A stretch of DNA of 29,739 nucleotides. Source: Rickettsia typhi. Lineage in GTDB: Bacteria; Pseudomonadota; Alphaproteobacteria; Rickettsiales; Deianiraeaceae. Positions 1 through 8,595 of this stretch are shown piece after piece. Every line of letters begins with the position of its first letter. Positions within the stretch are counted from its first letter, which is position 1. A program made the translations under genes and the position numbers. The notes under the pieces were generated by a model. It made no database searches, was not told the origin of the DNA, and was given only the letters and a program-made list of their open reading frames with translations. The stretch spans positions 1 to 29,739 of the forward strand of contig CAMAVG010000002.1 of assembly GCA_945861605.1 (NCBI GenBank), written 5' to 3'.

Positions 1-540
1 ATCGTTGATGCAACCGTTGGCTTGATTAGTCAAGACTTGCAAATCATTACCGATGTCGCACGGGAGGGTCGCCCTCTTATCATCGCCCTCAACAAAGTTG
101 ATCTCCTCACAACGGAAAAAAAGGATACAATTGATAAAATCCGCCAGAAAATCGAAAACGCCTGCATTGAAGTTTCCGACCCTGTAATTGTTGAAATTTC
201 AGCAAAAACGGAGAAGAACATCGGCGCACTTTACGGAAAAGTTGTAAAACTTTACGATTCTTGGAACACCAAAATTCAAACTTCCACGCTGAACAATTGG
301 CTCAAACAAAGAACGCAATTGCACTCACCGCCAAAATTTAGAGGCAAAGACACCAAGCTGAAGTACATCACGCAAACGAAAATTCGCCCGCCGACATTCA
401 TCCTCTTTGCAAACACGAAAGATATCCACGAAAGTTACTTGCGTTACTTGCGAAATTCCCTCGCAAAGGATTTCAACCTTTCTTCAAGTCCACTTCGCTT
501 CAAGGTTGAGACATCAAAAAACCCATTTGTGAAGGATTAA
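1..540 (+). CDS. der: GTPase Der (EngA), C-terminal part, cut by window start
   Basis: This is the 3' portion of the double-GTPase ribosome assembly factor Der, which acts in maturation of the 50S subunit. The frame is open to base 1 and begins IVDATVGLISQDLQI, the segment after the DxxG motif of the second GTPase domain. The G4 motif NKVD follows (ALNKVDLL), then the G5 motif (SAKT). After that comes the C-terminal KH-like domain, recognisable by the RPPTFILFAN stretch and the YLRYLRNSL helix. The first GTPase domain and the P-loop of the second lie outside the window. A TTG at base 22 is an internal codon, not a start. The gene ends in TAA and is followed by a hairpin and one copy of the CTAG repeat. 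The identification is secure; the full length is unknown. Confidence 0.93.
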   Translation: MVDATVGLISQDLQIITDVAREGRPLIIALNKVDLLTTEKKDTIDKIRQKIENACIEVSDPVIVEISAKTEKNIGALYGKVVKLYDSWNTKIQTSTLNNWLKQRTQLHSPPKFRGKDTKLKYITQTKIRPPTFILFANTKDIHESYLRYLRNSLAKDFNLSSSPLRFKVETSKNPFVKD

Positions 541-541
541 T

Positions 542-576
542 TGCCAAAAACCCTTATTCATTAAGGATTCTTGGCA
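542..576 (+). terminator. Hairpin after der, possible terminator
   Basis: TGCCAA (542-547) pairs with TTGGCA (571-576), and inside it CCTTA (552-556) pairs with TAAGG (562-566) around a short loop. The hairpin starts two bases after the der stop codon. Only a short CTTT follows, so termination efficiency is doubtful. It could also act on transcripts arriving from gatB on the other strand. Confidence 0.4.
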
Positions 577-596
577 CTTTGCCGCGATGCGTGTGT

Positions 597-622
597 GTTA
601 TAGTGTACTAGTGCAGTGATAC
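597..622 (+). repeat. Diverged copy of the 26-bp CTAG palindromic element
   Basis: The element reads GTTATAGTGTACTAG at its left end. In this orientation it matches 21 of 26 bases of the two copies near 11.2 kb read on their minus strand. The centre TACTAGT is palindromic and the whole is a quasi-palindrome. It lies between the 3' ends of der and gatB. In all three copies the GTTATAG end faces the upstream gene's 3' end (der here, the CBS-protein gene for the others). It contains one of only five CTAG tetramers in the window. Confidence 0.6.
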
Positions 623-648
623 AAAAAATGGAAAATGGAAAAATTCCA
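623..648 (-). terminator. Weak terminator-like hairpin after gatB
   Basis: On the minus strand TGGAA and TTCCA form a five-bp stem (636-648) that is followed by a T-rich stretch (623-635). It sits immediately after the gatB stop codon, where the clpP-clpX-gatB transcript should end. The stem is short and AT-rich, so this is only a plausible terminator. Confidence 0.35.
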
Positions 649-650
649 AA

Positions 651-2108
651 TTATGCCTTACCAAGTTCTTCCACGAGGAGTTTATTCAAGGAAGCAGGAT
701 TCGCCTTTCCTTGGGTTTCTTTCATTGCAAGACCAACCAAAAATCCAACAACTTTCACCTTCCCCGCCTTGAATTCTTCGACTTGCGTCGGATTTTGCAA
801 CAGAACCTTGCGAATTGATTCGATAATCGCCGATTCATCCGTTACTTGTGTGAGGTTTTTCGCTTTGATAATCGTTTCCGCGTCGTCGCCGGTTTCGAAC
901 ATTATGTCCATGACATCCTTTGCGATTTTGCTGGAAATTGTGCCACTTTGAACACAGTTTGAAAGCCCAGCAAGGTTTTTCGCCGACATTTTACAGTTTT
1001 CAAGTGTAATTTCGCTTTTTTTTGTGCGTCCAAGCAGTTCGCTCAAAAGCAAATTGACGAAATTCTTGATATCTTTTGCCTCAAAAACACCTTGTTCGAA
1101 GTAATCATTGATTGATTTTTCTGAAATCAAAACGGCGGCATCGTAATAAGAAAGTGCGTATTGTGATTGGTAGCGATTGATTTTTTCGCTTGGGAGTTCG
1201 GGCAAACTTGCCTTGATTTCGGCGAGAAATTCGTCCGTTAAATTGACGGGCATGAGGTCAGGATCTGGAAAATAGCGGTAATCGTCCTCCTCTTCTTTGT
1301 TACGCATTTTGCGAGTTGTTTCGGTTTTGGCGTCGAAAAGTCGGGTTTGTTGAATGACTCTTTCGCCCGATTCGATCAATTCCACATGGCGATTCGCCTC
1401 AATTTCAATTGCCCGTGAGACCGAGCGAATTGAGTTCACATTTTTGATTTCACAACGCGTTCCAAACTTAGTTTCGCCTTCACGCATTACGGAAATGTTG
1501 ACATCGCAGCGGAAGTTACCCTTTTCCATGTCGGCATCGCTTGTTTCAATTGCACGAAGCAAAAGGCGAAGATTTTTCACATATTCCACCGCCTGATGTG
1601 GGGATGTCATATCAGCTTCGGAGACGATCTCCATAAGTGGAATTCCCGCGCGATTGAGGTCAACACAGGATTTATCGTCGTAGATATCGTGAATTAATTT
1701 GCCTGCATCTTGTTCAATGTGGATTCTATTTACACGGATAATTTTTTTAACTTTGTTTTCATCGAGGATTTCAATCGCACCGCCATCAACAATTGGGTGA
1801 TAAAGTTGGGTTATTTGGTAGCCTTGGGGAAGATCTGGGTAGAAATAGTGTTTTCTATCAAACGAAGAATTTTTGTTGACAGTTCCTTTGATTGCAAAAC
1901 CTGTTTTCACCGCTTTTTTCACCGCTTCCATATTCAAAACCGGCAATTGCCCGGGTGAGGCGATATCAAAAAACGAAACTTGTGTGTTGGGCATGGCATC
2001 GTGAGTTGCCGCACTTGAAGAAAACAACTTTGTTTTCGTGTTAATTTGTGCGTGAACCTCAATTCCAACAACGATGTTCCAGTTTCCGGTTTTTCCCTTA
2101 ATTACCAT
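651..2108 (-). CDS. gatB: Asp-tRNA(Asn)/Glu-tRNA(Gln) amidotransferase subunit B
   Basis: GatB is the kinase and tRNA-binding subunit of the GatCAB complex, which converts Glu-tRNA(Gln) and/or Asp-tRNA(Asn) into the amidated forms in the cytoplasm. The 485-residue product has the usual family length. It shows the N-terminal GIEVHAQ motif, the FDRKHYFYPDLPQGYQ block, the RCEIKNVNSI motif, and a C-terminal YqeY-like helical tail ending in LLVEELGKA. It is the last gene of the minus-strand run after clpP and clpX, 12 bp after the clpX stop, so it is probably cotranscribed. gatA and gatC are not in the window. No clear Shine-Dalgarno sequence precedes the ATG; a weak AAGG lies 10 bases upstream. 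Confidence 0.96.
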   Translation of the reverse strand: MVIKGKTGNWNIVVGIEVHAQINTKTKLFSSSAATHDAMPNTQVSFFDIASPGQLPVLNMEAVKKAVKTGFAIKGTVNKNSSFDRKHYFYPDLPQGYQITQLYHPIVDGGAIEILDENKVKKIIRVNRIHIEQDAGKLIHDIYDDKSCVDLNRAGIPLMEIVSEADMTSPHQAVEYVKNLRLLLRAIETSDADMEKGNFRCDVNISVMREGETKFGTRCEIKNVNSIRSVSRAIEIEANRHVELIESGERVIQQTRLFDAKTETTRKMRNKEEEDDYRYFPDPDLMPVNLTDEFLAEIKASLPELPSEKINRYQSQYALSYYDAAVLISEKSINDYFEQGVFEAKDIKNFVNLLLSELLGRTKKSEITLENCKMSAKNLAGLSNCVQSGTISSKIAKDVMDIMFETGDDAETIIKAKNLTQVTDESAIIESIRKVLLQNPTQVEEFKAGKVKVVGFLVGLAMKETQGKANPASLNKLLVEELGKA

Positions 2109-2120
2109 GCAGTTTCAGCC

Positions 2121-3422
2121 TTAATTTGCCTCTTTTTGTTCCTCAGCAGTTGAATTGTCAAGCTTTTTTTCCGTTTCTTTTTTCGGTTTCTTTTCCTTGT
2201 GTGTCGCTTTTTCAATTCGAATTTGAGGCTTGGCTTTATCGGCAATAACGGCTTTGTCAATCACAACTGTGCGAAGGGAATCGCGTGTATCTGGCAGGGT
2301 ATACATTGTTTCAAGAAGTGTCGATTCAATGATTGTGCGAAGACCACGAGCACCCGTCTTGCAACGAATTGCCTCTTTTGCAACTTCAGAAATCGCTTCG
2401 TCTGTGAATACTAAATTTGCGTTATCATATTCAAAAAGCTTTGTGTATTGTTTGATAATCGCGTTTTTTGGCTCGTGGAGGACTCTCACAAGTTCATCTT
2501 CAGTTAGTTCGCTCAACTTTGCAAGAACCTGCAAACGACCAATGAATTCAGGAATTAGACCATAGGAAATCACATCTTCAATTGTGACATCTTTGATCAA
2601 TGAAATTGCATTTTTCACTTTTGCTTTCACATCAACACCAAAACCAATTCCGGATTTCGTTATTCTGCGTTCGACGATTTTCTCAATTCCGGCAAATGCT
2701 CCACCGCAAATGAACAAAATGTTTGTTGTGTCGACTTTAATGTATTCCTGTTGCGGGTGTTTTCTTCCGCCTTGTGGTGGAACCGATGCAATTGTTCCCT
2801 CGATGATTTTCAAAAGTGCCTGTTGAACACCTTCGCCGGAGACATCACGCGTTATTGAGGCGGAATCTGATTTGCGGGAGATTTTATCGATTTCATCAAT
2901 GTAAATAATGCCTTGTTCTGCTTTTGCGATGTCATAGTTCGCATTTTGAACCAAACGAAGGACAATATTTTCGACATCCTCCCCAACATAGCCGGCTTCT
3001 GTCAATGTTGTTGCATCTGCAATTGCAAATGGAACTTTTAGAACTTTGGCGAGAGTCTGTGCAAAAAGTGTTTTTCCTGAGCCAGTTGGTCCAAGAAGAA
3101 GAATGTTGGATTTTTGAATTTGAACACCGCTTCCAGCAACATTTGGATTTTTTATTCTTTTATAGTGGTTATAAACCGCAACTGCCATGATTTTCTTCGC
3201 ATCACTGTGACCAATTATGTATTGATCCAAAATTTTGTGAATTTCGCTTGGTGTGGGGATTTTATCGCCTGCAACGTTATCATCATATTTCATGTCGCTG
3301 ACAATGTTATCGCACAATTCAACACATTCATTACAAATGAAAACATTTGGACCTGCTATCAATTTTTTAACTTCATGTTGACCTTTCCCACAAAACGAGC
3401 AGTATAATAGATTTGTTGACAT
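2121..3422 (-). CDS. clpX: ATP-dependent Clp protease ATP-binding subunit ClpX
   Basis: ClpX is the AAA+ unfoldase that delivers substrates to ClpP. The 433-residue protein starts with the zinc-binding domain, with Cys8, Cys11, Cys30 and Cys33 in place. The AAA+ module follows: Walker A GPTGSGKT (111-118), the GYVG pore loop (144-147), Walker B IIYIDEIDK (172-180), the RKH loop (220-222), and the sensor-2 motif GARGLR. The C terminus carries a Lys/Glu-rich tail of roughly 30 residues that is probably disordered. The gene lies 35 bp downstream of clpP on the same strand, the classic clpP-clpX order. AAAGGA upstream is too far from the ATG to serve as a standard ribosome-binding site. Confidence 0.98.
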   Translation of the reverse strand: MSTNLLYCSFCGKGQHEVKKLIAGPNVFICNECVELCDNIVSDMKYDDNVAGDKIPTPSEIHKILDQYIIGHSDAKKIMAVAVYNHYKRIKNPNVAGSGVQIQKSNILLLGPTGSGKTLFAQTLAKVLKVPFAIADATTLTEAGYVGEDVENIVLRLVQNANYDIAKAEQGIIYIDEIDKISRKSDSASITRDVSGEGVQQALLKIIEGTIASVPPQGGRKHPQQEYIKVDTTNILFICGGAFAGIEKIVERRITKSGIGFGVDVKAKVKNAISLIKDVTIEDVISYGLIPEFIGRLQVLAKLSELTEDELVRVLHEPKNAIIKQYTKLFEYDNANLVFTDEAISEVAKEAIRCKTGARGLRTIIESTLLETMYTLPDTRDSLRTVVIDKAVIADKAKPQIRIEKATHKEKKPKKETEKKLDNSTAEEQKEAN

Positions 3423-3457
3423 ACTTTAAAATTTAAATTCCTTTAATGTTTAGTTGC

Positions 3458-4117
3458 TTACTTTTTTTCAGGGTTGTGAATTGCATGACGCGATTCGATT
3501 ACGGAATCAACAAGACCAAAATCCTTTGCTTGATACGGAGACATAAAGTTATCGCGTTCCATTGCTTTTTGCACAACAGGAAGTTTTTGCCCCGTGTGTT
3601 TAACATAAATTTCGTTCAAACGCTTTTTGATAGCAAGAATCTCCTTTGTGTGAATTTCGATATCAGTGGCTTGACCTCTTGATCCGCCTGATGGTTGGTG
3701 GATCATGACTCTCGCATTTGGAAGGCAGTATCTTTTCCCAGCAGCACCCGCCGCAAGCAAAAGCGACCCCATTGAACAAGCTTGACCCATGCAAATTGTG
3801 ACAACATCGGGTTTAATGAATTGCATTGTATCATAAATTGAAAGCCCAGCAGTAACAACGCCACCTGGGGAATTTATGTAAAGGTATATGTCCTTTTCAG
3901 GATCCTCAGATTCCAAAAAAAGCAATTGAGCACAAATCAACGAAGCCATGTGGTCTTCAACTTGACCGGTAACAAAAATAATTCTTTCACGAAGAAGACG
4001 GGAGTAGATATCAAATGATCTTTCACCTTTTCCTGTTTGTTCAATGACCATTGGAACGAGGCTATCCATAGTACCATGTGCGGCAGTGATGCCGTTCCCC
4101 CCTAAAAAATAAGACAT
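3458..4117 (-). CDS. clpP: ATP-dependent Clp protease proteolytic subunit ClpP
   Basis: ClpP is the barrel-shaped serine protease that partners ClpX. The 219-residue product contains the full catalytic triad by position: Ser115 in GQACSMGS, His140 in RVMIHQPSGG, and Asp189 in MERDNFMS. The spacing equals that of the E. coli enzyme. The INSPGG oxyanion-loop motif is also present. It is the first gene of the clpP-clpX-gatB run. Its start region is AT-rich, has no Shine-Dalgarno sequence, and is divergent from the GTA gp15-like gene. Confidence 0.98.
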   Translation of the reverse strand: MSYFLGGNGITAAHGTMDSLVPMVIEQTGKGERSFDIYSRLLRERIIFVTGQVEDHMASLICAQLLFLESEDPEKDIYLYINSPGGVVTAGLSIYDTMQFIKPDVVTICMGQACSMGSLLLAAGAAGKRYCLPNARVMIHQPSGGSRGQATDIEIHTKEILAIKKRLNEIYVKHTGQKLPVVQKAMERDNFMSPYQAKDFGLVDSVIESRHAIHNPEKK

Positions 4118-4151
4118 AACTTAAAAAGTTAATTAATAAAATTACACTGGC

Positions 4152-4179
4152 TTGCAATAATTGAAAAATCAAGTAAAAT
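4152..4179 (+). promoter_or_regulatory. Candidate promoter for the GTA gp15-like gene
   Basis: TTGCAA (4152-4157), a 16-bp spacer and TAAAAT (4174-4179) form a good sigma70-type match on the plus strand. Initiation near 4186 would leave a leader of about 65 bases before the ATG at 4253. It overlaps the presumed clpP promoter on the other strand. Confidence 0.45.
4167..4172 (-). promoter_or_regulatory. Candidate -35 box for the clpP operon
   Basis: On the minus strand this reads CTTGATT, 50 bp upstream of the clpP ATG. The same box is found before several other genes here. No convincing -10 lies at the standard spacing; TGTAAT sits about 20 bp downstream. Confidence 0.35.
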
Positions 4180-4252
4180 ATTTACAAAACAAATTTATCT
4201 GCTTCCACAAACAAAATTTGTGAATGGTAGTTGTGTGAATTATTACAAAAAT

Positions 4253-7200
4253 ATGCAGGGAATTATCTCTTTGGTGTCAGGGTCTATCGATGCCACAATG
4301 AATGCGCTACCTTCCGTTATTGCAGGTACGCAATCGCAATTGCAGAATCTTGACAAACTTCGCTCACTTCAGGAAAATCTTAAGGGAATTGATGATATTC
4401 TTACCCAAGGAAACGGTGAAAATTCGGGAATTCCACTTGTTTTTGGAAAGGCAACACTGGCAGGGAACCTTATTTGGTATAACAATTTAACATCGCAAAT
4501 TATCCAAAACGATGGCATAACAGTGCAAAATTCATTTGACTACTCCTTCATTCAAAATATGCTGGACGCAGGTTCGATGGGTACGCAATTTCTTTCCGGT
4601 TTTGGCGTGAATAAACCAAAATCCGCAACATTTCGCACAGCCTATAAACTTGATTTCGCAATTGGCATTTGCGAAGGAGAACTTGACGAACTTTTAGAAG
4701 TTTGCGTGAATGGTCAGGCTGTTGATTTAAAGAAATACAAGCATTCATTCTACAAAGGCACGCAAAATCAAACAGTTGATGAGATAATCGCAAAAGACAA
4801 AAACCTGGCATTCAAAGGGCTTTCGTATATCGTTTTCGAACAATTTCCGATTTCCGATTTTGGAACTTCAATGCCAAAATTTACATTCACCGTGCAAAGG
4901 AATATTTCAAAATACAATCCAAAATCGATCAACAATCTAATCAATGGCGTAACTTTAATTCCTGCCAGCGGGGAGTTCTGCTATCACACACAAGTTACTA
5001 CGAAATACAAAATTCGCGGAACAAAAAAAGGCGATGTTCTACTTCAAGATTCCAAGAAAACCCTTAATGCAAACAATAATTCAAACAAGGCCGATGTTCT
5101 TGTTTCGCTTGATCAACTTCAATCTCAATTACCGAATTTGGAATGGGTTTCGGTTATCGTGAACTGGTTTGGAGATTCAATGGACATTGCCAATTGCTCG
5201 GTCTTTCCTGCGTGTGAATATAATGATTACAACATGGTAACACTGCCGGACGAATGGCGAGTTGCCGGAAAAAAACGCACGCAAACAAGGGTAATCGGGC
5301 GTGATTCAAAAGGAAACTTGCGTTACGGCGGAACACCAAGCGATGGTTCCGTTGTTGCACTTTTGAGCGAGCTCAAAGCCCGTGGTTTAAAAGTTGCATT
5401 CACGCCAATGCTTATGATGGACTGCGACCAAAAGCCGTGGCGTGGAAGATTAACAGGTTCGCATTCCAACATTTCAAATTTTTTCCACAAAAGTGATGGA
5501 TACAACGCATTTGTGAAACATTACGCAAATTTAACGAAAGGTTTGGCGGACTGCTTCGTTATTGGCACGGAGATGATTGGCTTGACGAAAATCAATCACA
5601 ACAACGCATTTCCTGCCGTTGATGAATTCTGTTCTTTGGCGGGCAAAATTCGTGCAATTGTTGGAAATTCAACAAAACTGACTTACGCCGCCGATTGGAG
5701 TGAATATCACCACACGGAAGGCGGGTTTTACAATATGGATAAACTTTGGGCGAATGGAAACATTGATTTCATTGGTCTTGATGCTTATTTTCCTTTGACG
5801 GATAAATCGTCTCAACCATTGATTTCAGAAATTGAAAACGGCTGGAATTCAGGCGAAGGCTGGGATTTTTATTATAATTGGGAAAGAACTCAGAAGTTTC
5901 CATTGTCTCCGGAATGGGCGTGGAAAAACATTCGATGGTTTATTGAAAACGAGCATGTCAATTCCGATGGCGTAAGGACTCAATGGCAACCGAAAATGAA
6001 AAAAGTTTGGTTTATGGAATACGGGTTTCCATCGGTTGATTTATCCACGAATCAACCAAATGTTTTCCACGATGAATCATCGAGTGAATCCGCATTTCCG
6101 CGTGGTTCGAAAGGTATGGTGGATTTTCAGTCTCAAAGTGATGCAATTATTGCAACGGAAAACTTCTGGGCGAAGAATTCTGATATCGTTCAAAACAAAT
6201 TTATTTGGACATGGGACGCAAGACCATTCCCATTTTTTCCATTAAAGACTGAAGTTTGGGCGGATTGTTCCAATTGGCAGTTTGGACATTGGCTTAATGG
6301 AAAGGTTATGTCGTGTCAGGTTGGTGATTTAGTTGAATTTCTTTTGCTTCGATCAGGGATCGAAAATTATGAAATTCGTGATGTCAATGGTGTGATGAAC
6401 GGTGTTGTTTTGAAGGGTTTGGTTTCGTATAAAACAATACTTGGTTGGGTTTTATTGCTATACAACTTGCGAATTTTCCAAGAAAACGGGAAAGTTGTCG
6501 TTGATTCCATGCGGAATTTGAAATCTGTGCCGATTTTGAGTCAAAACATTGTTATTGATGAAGCAAATGCGGAGATTCTCAATGTTTCGTCTTCATCGGG
6601 TTCTGTGTTTTCAAAAGTGATTTTGAGCTTTTACAATGTGGATCGCAACTGTGCAACGACGATAATCCATGTTGGCGATGATTCCAAAAACGGAGGAGAA
6701 TTTTCCTTCGCCGTGCCATTTGTTTTGAGTGAATCCGTCGCACAAAACCTTGCAAGAAAAGTTTTGGTTTTTTTGAACTCAATGACAATGCAAAAAATTA
6801 CGCTTCCCGCAATGCACGATTACATGGAAATCAATGTTGGAAATTTAATTAATTTTTTTGATGGCGAAAACGAAATTGTTGGTCTTGTTGAGAAATTTCA
6901 TTTCGATGGAACGAATATTGAAGTTGAATTTGTGAAAATGCAAGGTGTTTTGCTTGATATGATTTCTCAAAACATTATTGTTGTCGATGGCAAGGTTTCG
7001 CTTAGGGAATCCACGCAAAACGAACCGATATCGTGCGAGATAATTGATGTAAATAATTTCACAAACAAGGGTTGCCTTGAGGGAACTTTCCCGCTTTGGT
7101 TTGCGTTCAAAAATGTTCAGAACTCAGGAATTTCTGCTTATTATGCAACTCAAACTGAAGGAAATTACATTAAAATTTTCGATGAAAACACAAATTCCAC

Positions 7201-7879
7201 AATGGGAAAAGTTCTTGATGGCACTGATTTTGCAGTTGATTTCACACTCACGGACGAAATTAATACAATGACGGTGGAGGTCTCCGGTCAGGAGTTGAAA
7301 TCCATTTCCGATTTAGACTTTTTCGCAATGAAAAATTTGTGCATTATTGGAAATGAAATTTGTGCGTTTCGTGATGTCAAAAAACTTGGCGATGGCGTTT
7401 ATGAACTTTCGCATTTGCTTCGTGCAAGATTTGGCAGCAATATTGAAACAACAACGGACGGCAAACGCTTCGTTTTGCTTTCTGGGTATATCAATCGCGT
7501 TGAATTGCCGTTTGATGTTTCACAACTTTATTTTAAATTCGTACAAAATGGAGAAACCCTCGAAACAACGGATTTTGTGGAATTTTTACCGCAAAAATTG
7601 GGGATCTCGCAGTGGAAAGTGCAAAATGTGGAGAAACTATTGCAAACAAATGGCGATATTTTATTTTCTTGGAAGGAGCAAGTTGCAATTCGCAGCGGGG
7701 TTTTTGTAAGCTCTGGAACGAATATCCGTGCGTTTAGTGTGGTGATTTCCTCGCGAAGTTTTCCGATTGAGGTTGTTGGTGTGAATTATTTTTTATATAC
7801 GAAAACGATGCAAATTGCGGATGGCATAACCGGACTTGCAAATTTTGATTCGCTTTCGTGCGAAGTTTTTCTTTTATAA
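4253..7879 (+). CDS. GTA gp15-like tail protein with TIM-barrel domain
   Basis: The product is a homologue of gp15, the large host-interaction/tail-hub protein of the alphaproteobacterial gene transfer agent. It has a GTA TIM-barrel-like domain followed by a phage-tail domain. Diagnostic blocks are YAADWSEYHH near residue 480, KVWFMEYGFPSVD near 585, TNQPNVF, and FIWTWDARPFPFFP near 650 with FGHWLNG after it. At about 1208 residues it is close to full family length and uninterrupted. The frame can extend to a GTG at 4220, but the ATG at 4253 gives the short apolar N terminus usual for the family. No other GTA structural gene (terminase, portal, capsid, gp12-gp14) is adjacent, so it stands alone between clpP and rnd. 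The TIM barrel resembles glycoside hydrolases, but activity is not established. Confidence 0.9.
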   Translation: MQGIISLVSGSIDATMNALPSVIAGTQSQLQNLDKLRSLQENLKGIDDILTQGNGENSGIPLVFGKATLAGNLIWYNNLTSQIIQNDGITVQNSFDYSFIQNMLDAGSMGTQFLSGFGVNKPKSATFRTAYKLDFAIGICEGELDELLEVCVNGQAVDLKKYKHSFYKGTQNQTVDEIIAKDKNLAFKGLSYIVFEQFPISDFGTSMPKFTFTVQRNISKYNPKSINNLINGVTLIPASGEFCYHTQVTTKYKIRGTKKGDVLLQDSKKTLNANNNSNKADVLVSLDQLQSQLPNLEWVSVIVNWFGDSMDIANCSVFPACEYNDYNMVTLPDEWRVAGKKRTQTRVIGRDSKGNLRYGGTPSDGSVVALLSELKARGLKVAFTPMLMMDCDQKPWRGRLTGSHSNISNFFHKSDGYNAFVKHYANLTKGLADCFVIGTEMIGLTKINHNNAFPAVDEFCSLAGKIRAIVGNSTKLTYAADWSEYHHTEGGFYNMDKLWANGNIDFIGLDAYFPLTDKSSQPLISEIENGWNSGEGWDFYYNWERTQKFPLSPEWAWKNIRWFIENEHVNSDGVRTQWQPKMKKVWFMEYGFPSVDLSTNQPNVFHDESSSESAFPRGSKGMVDFQSQSDAIIATENFWAKNSDIVQNKFIWTWDARPFPFFPLKTEVWADCSNWQFGHWLNGKVMSCQVGDLVEFLLLRSGIENYEIRDVNGVMNGVVLKGLVSYKTILGWVLLLYNLRIFQENGKVVVDSMRNLKSVPILSQNIVIDEANAEILNVSSSSGSVFSKVILSFYNVDRNCATTIIHVGDDSKNGGEFSFAVPFVLSESVAQNLARKVLVFLNSMTMQKITLPAMHDYMEINVGNLINFFDGENEIVGLVEKFHFDGTNIEVEFVKMQGVLLDMISQNIIVVDGKVSLRESTQNEPISCEIIDVNNFTNKGCLEGTFPLWFAFKNVQNSGISAYYATQTEGNYIKIFDENTNSTMGKVLDGTDFAVDFTLTDEINTMTVEVSGQELKSISDLDFFAMKNLCIIGNEICAFRDVKKLGDGVYELSHLLRARFGSNIETTTDGKRFVLLSGYINRVELPFDVSQLYFKFVQNGETLETTDFVEFLPQKLGISQWKVQNVEKLLQTNGDILFSWKEQVAIRSGVFVSSGTNIRAFSVVISSRSFPIEVVGVNYFLYTKTMQIADGITGLANFDSLSCEVFLL

Positions 7880-7888
7880 TTTTACAAC

Positions 7889-7918
7889 TTGACAATTCAA
7901 CTTTGGCGGAATTATTAT
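7889..7918 (+). promoter_or_regulatory. Promoter of rnd
   Basis: A consensus TTGACA (7889-7894) is followed after 18 bp by TATTAT (7913-7918). The predicted start point lies about 15-18 bases before the rnd ATG at 7941. It is one of the best -35/-10 pairs in the window. Confidence 0.6.
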
Positions 7919-7940
7919 TGAGAATATTTTTTATCTTAAA

Positions 7941-8561
7941 ATGAAACTGCACAATATTTTCCATAATGACCTCCCGCCTGAAATGGGTTTTGTTGGCTCA
8001 ATTGCTATTGATACCGAAGCCCTTGGTTTGAATATTGTGCGTGACCGCCTTTGTTTGGTGCAAATTTCTGATTCCGAGCAAAATGTCTACTTCGTAAAAT
8101 TCGACGGCACTGATTATTCCGCCCCAAATTTGAAAAAAGTTTTGGAGGATCAATCCCTCACAAAAATTTTCCACTATGCAAGGTTTGATGTCGCGATTTT
8201 GTGTCACTATTTGAAAATTTCGCAAATTACACCGCTTTTTTGCACAAAAATCGCCTCAAAGCTTGTTCGAACATACACCGAACACCACGGATTGAAGACT
8301 CTCTGCAAAGAACTTCTAAATGTTGAACTTGAAAAAGAAAGCCAATCTTCTTACTGGGCGGCAAAAAATTTAACCGAAAAACAGAAGAAATACGCTGCAA
8401 ATGATGTCCTTTTCTTGCACGAAATGAAGGATATTTTGGAATTACGCCTGAAAGAGCAAGGCAGAACGGAAATTGCTCAAGGGTTTTTTGATGTCCTAAA
8501 CAATGTTTGCAAATGCGATGTTATTGGTTTTGATTCAGCCTCAATTTTGAACCACCACTAA
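7941..8561 (+). CDS. rnd: Ribonuclease D-like 3'-5' exonuclease (short form)
   Basis: This is a DEDD-type 3'-5' exoribonuclease, the RNase D family acting on tRNA and other RNA 3' ends. The catalytic motifs are visible: Exo I in AIDTEALGL, Exo II in HYARFDVAIL, and Exo III in YAANDVLFL, where the Tyr four residues before the Asp marks the DEDDy subclass. At 206 residues it holds only the exonuclease domain and lacks the C-terminal HRDC repeats of the E. coli enzyme (375 residues), as in many alphaproteobacterial short forms. It has its own promoter and converges on the slt gene with a 34-bp gap. No Shine-Dalgarno sequence is seen. Confidence 0.9.
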   Translation: MKLHNIFHNDLPPEMGFVGSIAIDTEALGLNIVRDRLCLVQISDSEQNVYFVKFDGTDYSAPNLKKVLEDQSLTKIFHYARFDVAILCHYLKISQITPLFCTKIASKLVRTYTEHHGLKTLCKELLNVELEKESQSSYWAAKNLTEKQKKYAANDVLFLHEMKDILELRLKEQGRTEIAQGFFDVLNNVCKCDVIGFDSASILNHH

Positions 8562-8595
8562 TTGTTCAATTTTCACGCTTTTATTGGCTGGGAAA

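Noticed and set aside
616..951. Plus-strand frame opposite gatB
   Set aside because: It is an antisense shadow of the conserved GatB C terminus with no features of its own. The same applies to the other long antisense frames opposite clpX, ppdK, carB and slt.
4253..7879. The TIM-barrel protein as a metabolic glycoside hydrolase
   Set aside because: The motif order and the flanking tail domains match GTA gp15 along the whole length, not a stand-alone glycosidase.
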